DNA of 19,431 nt, from NCBI GenBank assembly GCA_964458805.1, contig CAYWKH010000036.1, forward strand, positions 1 to 19,431. The letters are read 5' to 3'. Under the pieces are notes generated by a model. That model saw nothing but the letters and a program-made list of their open reading frames with translations. It was not told where the DNA came from and made no database searches. The position numbers and the translations under genes are program-made. Origin of the DNA: JAAYLU01 sp964458805. GTDB lineage: Bacteria > Synergistota > Synergistia > Synergistales > Aminobacteriaceae. How positions within the stretch are numbered: position 1 is the first letter of the stretch; each line of letters begins with the position of its first letter. Of the stretch, positions 7,447 to 14,170 are shown one piece after another.

Positions 7447-9057
7447 TCAGTCGCCGAGCCTTGAGATGTCGACCGACACCAGCGAAATGTTGTGCGCGTG
7501 GTCGCACACACGCTCAAGGTTGCTGAGTATGTCGATGAACACCACTCCTCCAGCGGGGGTGCACTCCCCCCTGTTCAGGCGAAGGATGTGGTTCTTCCTG
7601 AGAAGCTTCTCCTTCAGGTCGACCTGGTCCTCCAGCACGTCCACCTCCGCCGCCTTCTCCACGCTCTCCTCGTCCAGCGACTCCATGCTGATGCGGACGG
7701 CGCGCTCGACCAGGTCGTACATCTCGTCGAACTCGGCCTTGGCCACGGCCGAGAACTCCACCCTGTTGTCCAGGTTGTACTCGTACAGCTCGATCAGGTT
7801 CGTGGCATGATCGCCGATCCTCTCGACATCCCCGGTCGCATTCACGTACGACCCCAGCACGGTCGACAGGTCGGCGGAAAGGTCGCACTGCCAGACTTCG
7901 TAGGCGTAAGCCGATATCGCGCGGTTTATCTCGTTGACCGCCCTCTCCTTCCGGGCGACCTCCTCGATCATGGAGGGGTCATTGTTCGTGAACGCCGCCC
8001 TGACGTCCGCCAGCATCGACCTCGCTATCCCGCCCATGTGCAGGATCTCCTTCTTGACCGCCCCCACCGCCGCCGAGGGCGACGCGGAGAGCAGCTTCAT
8101 ATCGAGGTAGGCCGGCCCGGCGATCACCGCGTCCTCCCGGTCGGGGATCACGCGGCGGATTATCCGGACGAACAGGGGGATGGCCGGAAGAAAGAGCAGC
8201 GTGTTGGCGACGTTGAAGATCGTATGCGCGTTGGCGATCTGCCTGACGATGTCGCCGGAGGTGGTCTCGACCGCGGAGGCGTACAGCGGCAGGAATGCCA
8301 GGAATATGGCGGCCCCGATCACGTTGAACAGCACGTGGGCCGCCGCCGTCTGCTTCGCCGAGCGGTTCGACCCGAGGGATGCCAGGACGGCGGTTATCGT
8401 GGTGCCTATGTTGTCCCCCAGCAGTATGGGGAGCGCCGCCTCCAGGGAGAGCAGCCCCTGCGCCGCCATCGCCATCGTCAGGCCGATGGTGGCGGAGCTG
8501 GCCTGCACCAGCATCGTAAGCACCGTGCCCGCCAGCACGCCGAGGAGCGGGGACGAGTCGAACATCAGGAACAGGTCGCGGCTGTCCTGCAGGAAGGACA
8601 TGGAATCCTTCATGGTCCGCATGCCGAGGAAGAGCAGTCCGAAGCCGATCAGTCCGTGCCCCGCGTACCTCCAGCGCTTCGACCTGCCGAAGAACACCAT
8701 AAGGACTCCTACCCCCAGCACAGGCAGGGAGAAGTTATCGACGTTGAACGCCACGATCTGGGCAGTGACGGTCGTGCCGATGTTCGCGCCCATGATCACG
8801 GCCACCGCCTGCTTCAGCGACATGAGCCCGGCGTGGACGAAGCTCACCGTCATGACTGTGGCCCCGCTGCTGCTCTGGATCAGCATGGCCACGAGAGCGC
8901 CGACGACCACCCCCATCACCGGGGTCTTGGTAAGGGAGCCTATCAACCTCCGCATCCTGTCGCCCGCGATGTTCTGCAGCGACTCGCTCATCAGCTTGAC
9001 TCCGTACAAAAAGAGCCCCACCCCGCCGAACAGCTGGAAGACCGTGCTCAACGTCAC
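7447..9057 (-). CDS. Na+/phosphate cotransporter family protein with C-terminal PhoU domain
   Basis: This 536-residue inner-membrane protein belongs to the NptA/YjbB-type Na/Pi-cotransporter II family, predicted to move phosphate with sodium; in E. coli the equivalent favours export. The membrane part (about 1-305) is an inverted duplication. Each half has a conserved loop pair, QSSSGAT (61-67) with GANIGTT, and QASSATIG (186-193) with GDNIGTT. Residues 325-530 form a PhoU-like helical domain with the paired motifs ERIGDHATN (412-420) and ERVCDHAHN (515-523). The length matches E. coli YjbB (about 540). The start is a GTG whose bases overlap the stop of the small upstream gene (GTGA, 4 nt), with only a weak ribosome site, which suggests translational coupling. 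Direction of transport cannot be read from the sequence. Confidence 0.92.
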   Translation of the reverse strand: MTLSTVFQLFGGVGLFLYGVKLMSESLQNIAGDRMRRLIGSLTKTPVMGVVVGALVAMLIQSSSGATVMTVSFVHAGLMSLKQAVAVIMGANIGTTVTAQIVAFNVDNFSLPVLGVGVLMVFFGRSKRWRYAGHGLIGFGLLFLGMRTMKDSMSFLQDSRDLFLMFDSSPLLGVLAGTVLTMLVQASSATIGLTMAMAAQGLLSLEAALPILLGDNIGTTITAVLASLGSNRSAKQTAAAHVLFNVIGAAIFLAFLPLYASAVETTSGDIVRQIANAHTIFNVANTLLFLPAIPLFVRIIRRVIPDREDAVIAGPAYLDMKLLSASPSAAVGAVKKEILHMGGIARSMLADVRAAFTNNDPSMIEEVARKERAVNEINRAISAYAYEVWQCDLSADLSTVLGSYVNATGDVERIGDHATNLIELYEYNLDNRVEFSAVAKAEFDEMYDLVERAVRISMESLDEESVEKAAEVDVLEDQVDLKEKLLRKNHILRLNRGECTPAGGVVFIDILSNLERVCDHAHNISLVSVDISRLGD

Positions 9058-9452
9058 GACCCGTTGCCTGGAATTATGCCGAGCATCGCCTCAAGCTCCT
9101 CCGCTGACAGCATCTCTTCGCCCGCGTCCGGGAGCGCCGCCCTGTTGCGCTCGGCTATCTCCGCCGCCCTGGCGGCCGCCTCCCCGTCCGGGACGAGCGC
9201 CTCGCCACCGGTCGCGCTGCACAGGGAGACCCTCTTGCCGGGAGCCCGCCGGGCTCTCTTCAAGAACAGCTCGGCCGACTCGAACGGAAGCCCCGCCAGG
9301 GCCGCCGCATCGGCCACCTCCTCGCCCGTCCTGATCCAAAAGGCGGCCTCCCTGCGCCTGGACACAAATGGGGCGCGAGGCTCCAGGGAGTATACGCAAG
9401 AATCGGCGTGCGTCTCCTCACCGTCCTGAACGACAATAAAAAACTCCGCCAT
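9054..9452 (-). CDS. Hypothetical protein, 132 residues, coupled to the phosphate transporter
   Basis: I do not recognise this protein family. It begins MAEFFIVVQDGEE, has no membrane segment or signal peptide, and is rich in alanine, glutamate and arginine. The C-terminal half looks helical (EAAARAAEIAERNRAAL), and the tail LSAEELEAMLGII resembles a short amphipathic docking helix. It has two cysteines (C19, C78) in no recognised pattern. The ATG at 9452 is chosen because GGAGGG lies 10 nt upstream; a longer frame opens at 9554 but has an unconvincing N terminus and would cover the promoter region. The stop overlaps the transporter's GTG by 4 nt, so the two are made together. A regulator or accessory of the transporter is only a guess from position. 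Confidence 0.7.
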   Translation of the reverse strand: MAEFFIVVQDGEETHADSCVYSLEPRAPFVSRRREAAFWIRTGEEVADAAALAGLPFESAELFLKRARRAPGKRVSLCSATGGEALVPDGEAAARAAEIAERNRAALPDAGEEMLSAEELEAMLGIIPGNGS

Positions 9453-9590
9453 CGTGGAATATCCCTCCGCATGTGTGTAGTTTTTTGTCCTCGGCCAAAA
9501 GAGCCCTCTGCAATCGGCGGCCGTGCCAGGACGGCGCCCGGAGGGCAGCTGCAATCCGATTATGATATCATGAAATAAAAGGTTGACAGG
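9453..9590. promoter_or_regulatory. Divergent intergenic region with palindrome and 8-bp direct repeat
   Basis: This 138-bp gap separates the minus-strand transporter pair from the plus-strand helicase and should hold both promoters. It contains a perfect 10-bp palindrome ATGATATCAT (9562-9571). This overlaps a -10-like TATGAT (9561-9566) on the plus strand and CATAAT (9564-9559) on the minus strand. The 8-mer GATTGCAG occurs twice on the minus strand (9556-9549 and 9515-9508), 41 bp apart. Two short hairpins (GCCGT/ACGGC and GCCC/GGGC) lie between the repeats. No clear -35 pairs with these boxes, so exact promoters are not assigned. Confidence 0.4.
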
Positions 9591-11219
9591 TTGGCCGTCA
9601 ACTTATCGAGAAGAGTTTCCCGGGAGGGATTGACCCTGGCGCGCATATCATTCTACCCATGGCAGCAGAGAGCGTTCGATGCAATTCGCGGGAAGAGCGC
9701 GGTCCTGTCCGCGCCGACCGGCTCCGGCAAGACGATGGTCGCCTACCTGTGGGCGGGCCTGCTGGGCGAGGACGGGTTGCCCGTCATGCCCGACGGGGGG
9801 CGGATCATATTCACCGCGCCGATAAAGGCGCTGAGCAACGAGCGCTACCTCGACCTCAGGCGACTGGGACTGGACGTCGGCATCGAGACCGGGGACTTCA
9901 AGAAGAACGAGGACGCCCGCATAGTGTGCTGCACCCAGGAGATCTACACCCTCAAGTACGCGAGAGTCCCGGGGCAGAAGCTGATCGTCGACGAGTTTCA
10001 CTACATATTCGACGATCCGGATCGCGCGCGCGCCTACATCGATGGCATCAGGAACGCCGACGAGTCGACCATGATACTGGTCATGTCCGCCACCCTGGGG
10101 GGTGCGCGTTCCGTGAGCAGGTACCTCGAGAGGGTCACCGGAAGGCCATTCCTGCTGTACGAGAACAAGAGGCGCGAGACCGAGCTGATCTTCACCCCGG
10201 AGAGACCGGCGCGCCTTGACACGGTGAAGAACGCCCTGGTATTCCTGTTCTCCCAGAAGGGGGCCGCCGAGCTCGCCTACATGGTCGCAGGCGAGAGGGA
10301 CGGCATCTCCTCCCACGGCCGCGAACGACTGGGGGAGCTCGCCTCCATCCTGGGCGTCCCCAAGGTGCAGCAGCCCCTGTACAAGGGCGTGGGCATCTAC
10401 CACGGAGGCATGCTTCCGAAGGAGAAGATCCTGGTCGAGTCCGCCTTCAGGGAGCGGATCCTGGACGTGGTCTGCGGCACCAACGCACTAGCCCTTGGCG
10501 TCAACCTGCCGGCCGAGACCGTCGTCTTCGCCCAGCTCGTCCGCTACCACTCGGACTCCCCGATCTCGAAGAACGAGTTCCTGCAGATGGCGGGGAGGGC
10601 AGGGCGCAAGGGGCTGTTCAACCCGGGCTTCGTCACCTGGCTGGAGAGGTCCCCCTTCGAGAGGCGAGGCTTCTCCACCGGCAAGGTCTTCGAGGGGCTG
10701 ATGAACACCTCCCCCGAGAGCGCGAACATCCTGCTGCGCCCGTCGTACGGCAGGCTGCTGCGCAAGGAGGTCATCCCGGAGGCGGAGGCCGAGTACATCG
10801 CTCTGTACTCGTTGCCCAGGCAGAGCGAAAAGAGGATAAAGAGCCAGGTGCATGCGGGACTGAAGCGGATCGACCGGGCGATGTCCGGCATGGTGCGCGA
10901 CGACGAGAGGAAGGCCTTTCGGAGGACCCTGTCGGCCCTGTGGTACGACGAGATGGAGATAGAGGAGAACCTCGAGATGGCCTTCCTGTTCCACACCGAG
11001 AGCGCTCCCAGCGCTCTGATGGCGGCGCAGTCGATCCTGCCGTTCGAGAGGAACTACCTGCAGGCCCTGCTGAAGGTTAAGCGCTTCGCCAACAGGATGC
11101 CCAAAACCTACTCGTTCCGGTCCATGAGAGAGTTGAATTCGGCGGTGGACGACATCGACCCGACAATATACGGGTTCGAGGAGAGGATTGGGGAGATAGA
11201 GAGGACCTCGGGCGTGTGA
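9591..11219 (+). CDS. Compact DExH-box helicase, Ski2-like superfamily 2
   Basis: This 542-residue protein is predicted to be an ATP-driven nucleic-acid helicase. Visible motifs in order: upstream aromatic/Q region FYPWQQ (21-26); Walker A APTGSGKT (41-48); motif Ia TAPIKALSNE (75-84); motif II DEFH (134-137); motif III SAT (166-168); YHGG (270-273); motif V TNALALGVNLPA (297-308); motif VI QMAGRAGR (332-339). The QMAGRAGR form with DExH is typical of the Ski2/Mtr4/Hel308 group. After the two RecA-like domains only about 190 residues remain, with no recognised accessory domain, so it is short for that group. The start is a TTG with AAAAGG 8 nt upstream; a second in-frame TTG at 9630 sits too close to its GGGAGG. 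It is the only plus-strand gene, with no operon partner. Substrate (RNA or DNA) is unknown. Confidence 0.88.
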   Translation: MAVNLSRRVSREGLTLARISFYPWQQRAFDAIRGKSAVLSAPTGSGKTMVAYLWAGLLGEDGLPVMPDGGRIIFTAPIKALSNERYLDLRRLGLDVGIETGDFKKNEDARIVCCTQEIYTLKYARVPGQKLIVDEFHYIFDDPDRARAYIDGIRNADESTMILVMSATLGGARSVSRYLERVTGRPFLLYENKRRETELIFTPERPARLDTVKNALVFLFSQKGAAELAYMVAGERDGISSHGRERLGELASILGVPKVQQPLYKGVGIYHGGMLPKEKILVESAFRERILDVVCGTNALALGVNLPAETVVFAQLVRYHSDSPISKNEFLQMAGRAGRKGLFNPGFVTWLERSPFERRGFSTGKVFEGLMNTSPESANILLRPSYGRLLRKEVIPEAEAEYIALYSLPRQSEKRIKSQVHAGLKRIDRAMSGMVRDDERKAFRRTLSALWYDEMEIEENLEMAFLFHTESAPSALMAAQSILPFERNYLQALLKVKRFANRMPKTYSFRSMRELNSAVDDIDPTIYGFEERIGEIERTSGV

Positions 11220-11238
11220 CGCGGGCCTCGGCGCACAC
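11214..11238. other. Weak hairpin at the helicase stop codon, in the convergent gap
   Basis: The helicase and the HD-GYP gene converge with 77 bp between. An inverted repeat GTGTG-a-CGC / GCG-CACAC spans the stop codon (8 paired bases, one bulge, 8-nt loop). No T run follows on either strand, so it is at best a weak stop signal for transcription. Nothing else is seen in the gap. Confidence 0.25.
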
Positions 11239-11296
11239 CTGCAACACCGGCAGCGGGATGTCGGCAGCGGCCTGTATTCCACCGACGCCGCGCGAT

Positions 11297-12457
11297 CTAA
11301 GTGTAGAGGATTCCCTTCCCCGCGTCGTCGTGCACTCGGCGTACGTAAAGATGTTTATTCTGTGAAAGGTCCAGCAAGACTCCATCCGGCGCCCGCCTGC
11401 CCCTGTCGTCCACGTTGATGTAGACCAAGGGGCGAAGCAGGTCGGAGTCCTTGGCGCCCACCACGACGCCCACGCTCGAATCGGACAGCTCCACCACGGT
11501 CCCCGGCGGGTAAAGCCCCACAGACAGCAGCAGCAGCCTTACTATGCTCCTGTCGAAGCTCTCTTCCGAGGATTCCAAAATCATCGACACGGCATCCCTG
11601 CTGCTGCTGGGCCCCTTGTAGACCCTCTTGGACGTGAGAGCGTCGAATACGTCCGCCACCGCCATGATGCGCGCGAACAGCGGAATGGAGTCGCCCTCGA
11701 GGCCGTCGGGGTACCCTTCGCCGTTCCAGCGCTCATGGTGGTTTCTCACGGCGACGAGGATCCTGGAGTCCGTTATGCCCGAGTTCAACGCAATTTCGTG
11801 CCCAAGGACCGAGTGTCTCTTCATCTCCTCGTACTCGTTTACCGTCAGCCTGCCCGGCTTGTTGAGCACATCCTGGGAGACCAGCGCCTTGCCTATGTCG
11901 TGCAGGAGCCCGCCATAGGTTATGGTCGTCACGAACTCCCTGTCCCCCGGCTTGAGCTTGTTCGCCAGGTACCCCGACAGCAACCCCACGTTCAGGGAGT
12001 GTACGTAGGTGTACTCGTCGATGTCGCGGACCCTGCCCAGGCAGTGGACTATCTGCGGAGCATTCGCCACCTCCTCCGCCAGGAGAGAGGCCTGCTTGGC
12101 GAGCTCGTAGGCCCCGTCGCCGAGCGAGCCATTCTCCGAGATCGTGCGGTACACCTGTTCGACCTGCATGATCGCGCCTCGTGCGATCCGCGCCTCCAGT
12201 GCGCGCATCCTGGGGTGGATGCTGTCCACGATCCTCTCGAAAACCTCCTCCGGCAGGTCGAAAGGGATGCTGATCAGGACCGTTTTTATGCCCCACTGCA
12301 CCAGGCTTGGGAGTATGGACGGGTTTGAGTCCAGCAGAGTCTTTAAATCACCCCCCCGCGGCAGGAGCAGGGTGCCCGTGGCGGACATTACGTCCTCCAC
12401 CACCTGTCCCCTGTACATGTAAAGCTCCTCGACCGGCACATTCTTCATCATCTGCAC
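11297..12457 (-). CDS. HD-GYP domain c-di-GMP phosphodiesterase without receiver
   Basis: This 386-residue cytoplasmic protein is predicted to hydrolyse cyclic di-GMP. The N-terminal 130 residues are a helical region of the kind often found before HD-GYP domains. The catalytic domain (about 145-310) shows HSLNVG (H153), HDIGK (H186/D187), H215, HH at 240-241, NGEGYP (245-250) and D269. The usual DGxGYP is NGEGYP here, a common variant that keeps the metal ligands. After the catalytic core, residues 312-380 form a small beta-rich tail (PPGTVVELSDSSVGVVV) often seen in this family. The start is GTG with GAGGGG 9 nt upstream; ATG codons follow at residues 3 and 4. It is the last gene of the five-gene operon, 34 nt after the receptor-like gene. 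It has no receiver, so input must come by contact or another route. Confidence 0.92.
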   Translation of the reverse strand: MQMMKNVPVEELYMYRGQVVEDVMSATGTLLLPRGGDLKTLLDSNPSILPSLVQWGIKTVLISIPFDLPEEVFERIVDSIHPRMRALEARIARGAIMQVEQVYRTISENGSLGDGAYELAKQASLLAEEVANAPQIVHCLGRVRDIDEYTYVHSLNVGLLSGYLANKLKPGDREFVTTITYGGLLHDIGKALVSQDVLNKPGRLTVNEYEEMKRHSVLGHEIALNSGITDSRILVAVRNHHERWNGEGYPDGLEGDSIPLFARIMAVADVFDALTSKRVYKGPSSSRDAVSMILESSEESFDRSIVRLLLLSVGLYPPGTVVELSDSSVGVVVGAKDSDLLRPLVYINVDDRGRRAPDGVLLDLSQNKHLYVRRVHDDAGKGILYT

Positions 12458-12491
12458 GGCTCGACACCCCTCGCCTTCACACCCGCAACGT

Positions 12492-13334
12492 CTACACCCG
12501 CATGTCCTTCAGGTTCTTCTGGGCGGCCACTATCGCAGAGATCGTAGCCGCCATCGCTCCAAACCTGTTCGACGCCCTCTCCATCACCTCGGATGAGCTC
12601 TTCATCTCGTCCGAGCTGCGCCGTATCTTCTCACCCGCATCGCCCATCATGCCCTCCATGCGCTCCATAAAGGCCTTGTTAGCCCCGAGAAACTCGGTGA
12701 AGGCGGTGAGCGAACGGCGTACGACGTCGAACATGCCCGCTATGTTTCGGATGTCCTCCATGGCCTCCTTGACAGAGCCGGATATCTCGTTCACCCTCGA
12801 GCCTATGGACTCCGAAGCCGACTTGGTCTCCGCCGCGAGTTCCTGCACGTTCTTCGCCACGATCGCGAAGCCCCGCCCGTGCTCCCCCGCCCTGGCCGCC
12901 TCGATCGAGGCGTTAAGAGCCAGCAGATTGGTCTGCTTGGCTATGCGCTGAATCTCCCGCGACATCCTGTCTATCTCAAGGAACGACTCGAGAGCGCTGA
13001 AGGTGGCCTCCACGGTCCTGGACACGTTCTCGCTCATGCCGTCGAGGTCCGTGCCGGAGCGGTCCAGCTCGTCGGCCAGATCGCGGTTCATGCCTGAGAT
13101 GCGCCCCGCGGAGTCTCTCATCTCGAGGCCGCTGCGCTCGAACTCGTCCAGCAGATCCTCGAACAGAGAGTTCAACCCCACGAAACGCCCGGAGGTCTCG
13201 TCCAGCTCCCTCTCGACGGAGCGGACGCGGCTCACCAGCACCTCGTCCAGCTGCGACATGAAGGAGTTCATGAGCGTATTCGCGAAGAACGCGCCGGCCA
13301 GCCTCTCCACAAGATCGTAGGACCTCTGCTCCAT
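12492..13334 (-). CDS. Soluble methyl-accepting-type signalling protein without sensor domain
   Basis: This 280-residue cytoplasmic protein has a chemoreceptor signalling hairpin and no membrane segment, HAMP or recognised ligand domain. The hairpin tip lies at about 125-168: IAKQTNLLALNASIEAARAGE, then HGRGFAIVAKNVQELA. This is very close to the receptor consensus, but KNVQELA replaces the usual EVRxLA, so contact with CheA/CheW may be altered. The rest is long coiled coil. ATG at 13334 is chosen because GGAGG lies exactly 7 nt upstream (13346-13342). An ATG at 13352 would overlap the previous stop by 4 nt (ATGA) but has no ribosome site. It lies directly after the ODP-like di-iron gene, a likely sensing partner, and before an HD-GYP phosphodiesterase. 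The output could be c-di-GMP rather than flagellar chemotaxis. No che genes are in the window. Confidence 0.87.
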   Translation of the reverse strand: MEQRSYDLVERLAGAFFANTLMNSFMSQLDEVLVSRVRSVERELDETSGRFVGLNSLFEDLLDEFERSGLEMRDSAGRISGMNRDLADELDRSGTDLDGMSENVSRTVEATFSALESFLEIDRMSREIQRIAKQTNLLALNASIEAARAGEHGRGFAIVAKNVQELAAETKSASESIGSRVNEISGSVKEAMEDIRNIAGMFDVVRRSLTAFTEFLGANKAFMERMEGMMGDAGEKIRRSSDEMKSSSEVMERASNRFGAMAATISAIVAAQKNLKDMRV

Positions 13335-13348
13335 GACGCCGCCTCCGC

Positions 13349-14152
13349 TCATCCGCCGTAGATGTCGCCCATTACGTCCACGCCGCATGAGAGGCCCTCG
13401 AACCAGGACAGGAACCTGGCCACGTCCTCGCGGCCCCTGATAACGGCGCCATGCTGAGGCGCTATGCACTCCACGTCCAGCTTCCTCGCCTCGTGGACCC
13501 ACCTGCGGCAGGCCGCGTTCGACCCCATATACCGCCTGTGGAACCCCTCCATGTACTGAAGGTGGGAGTTGAAGTCCTCCACCACGGGGTATCGCCTGCC
13601 CCTCGGGAATATCGCGGCGCCGATGTCGCCCGAGAAGAGTATGCGCGACACCGGGTCGTACAGGGAGAAACAGCCGGTGGAGTGAAGAAAGTGCGAAGGT
13701 ATGGCCTTGAACTTGGCGCCGTTCGAGAGGGTTATCGTATCCCCCCGGTCCGGAATCGCCTTTATCCGTTTTTCGTCGTAGATGCCGAAGTGCGGCAAAA
13801 ATCTGATCCACAGCCCCGATATGTAAACAGTGGCCCCCTCCGCCATCGACAGCCACAGGGCGATGCCTGACGATACATCCGGGTCCTGATGGGAGTAGAA
13901 GATATGACGGATGTCGGACAGTTCGAACATCTCGGCCACGTTGGCCAGGACCCTCGGGAAGACGTGGGCCCCTCCCGGATCCAGCAACAGCACCTCGCCG
14001 CCCGACGAAACCACGTACTGGTTTGTCTGGACCGCCACGTCCTCCTCGCGCTCCTCCCAGCCCAGCATCAGGAACTTGTGCCCCGACTGGTCGTACAACG
14101 CCCGGGAGCTGAAATCAGTCAATTGAATCCTCTCCTCCATGAGACCCGTCAC
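13349..14152 (-). CDS. ODP-like metallo-beta-lactamase-fold di-iron protein (possible oxygen sensor)
   Basis: This 267-residue cytoplasmic protein has the metallo-beta-lactamase fold of flavodiiron proteins but no flavodoxin domain. Candidate metal ligands, matched to flavodiiron positions, are H88, D90 and D92 (HQDPD), H157 (FLHSTG), D176 (LFSGDIG) and H234 (PQHG). In flavodiiron oxygen reductases the first motif is HxExD; here an aspartate replaces the glutamate. This resembles ODP, the oxygen-binding di-iron protein described from chemotaxis operons of Treponema denticola, which senses rather than reduces oxygen. Lacking a flavin domain, a reductase role is unlikely. The start could be GTG at 14152 or ATG at 14140; AGGAG lies 14-15 nt before the GTG. 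It sits between a GGDEF-EAL gene (18-nt gap) and the receptor-like gene. A plain hydrolase is the alternative. Confidence 0.82.
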   Translation of the reverse strand: MTGLMEERIQLTDFSSRALYDQSGHKFLMLGWEEREEDVAVQTNQYVVSSGGEVLLLDPGGAHVFPRVLANVAEMFELSDIRHIFYSHQDPDVSSGIALWLSMAEGATVYISGLWIRFLPHFGIYDEKRIKAIPDRGDTITLSNGAKFKAIPSHFLHSTGCFSLYDPVSRILFSGDIGAAIFPRGRRYPVVEDFNSHLQYMEGFHRRYMGSNAACRRWVHEARKLDVECIAPQHGAVIRGREDVARFLSWFEGLSCGVDVMGDIYGG

Positions 14153-14170
14153 AAGCGCGGGTCGTTCTCC

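Noticed and set aside
7492..9429. Long open frame on the plus strand opposite the phosphate transporter
   Set aside because: Low-complexity His/Arg/Gly-rich translation antisense to a clear transporter gene; no ribosome site or domain.
9583..9611. TTGACA at 9583 as -35 box of a helicase promoter
   Set aside because: The best -10 (TATCGA) is at 15 bp and lies inside the coding region; transcripts would start after the favoured start codon.
13335..13856. N-terminal extension of the receptor-like gene upstream of 13334
   Set aside because: This part is an out-of-frame reading of the di-iron protein gene. The strong ribosome site lies just before 13334.
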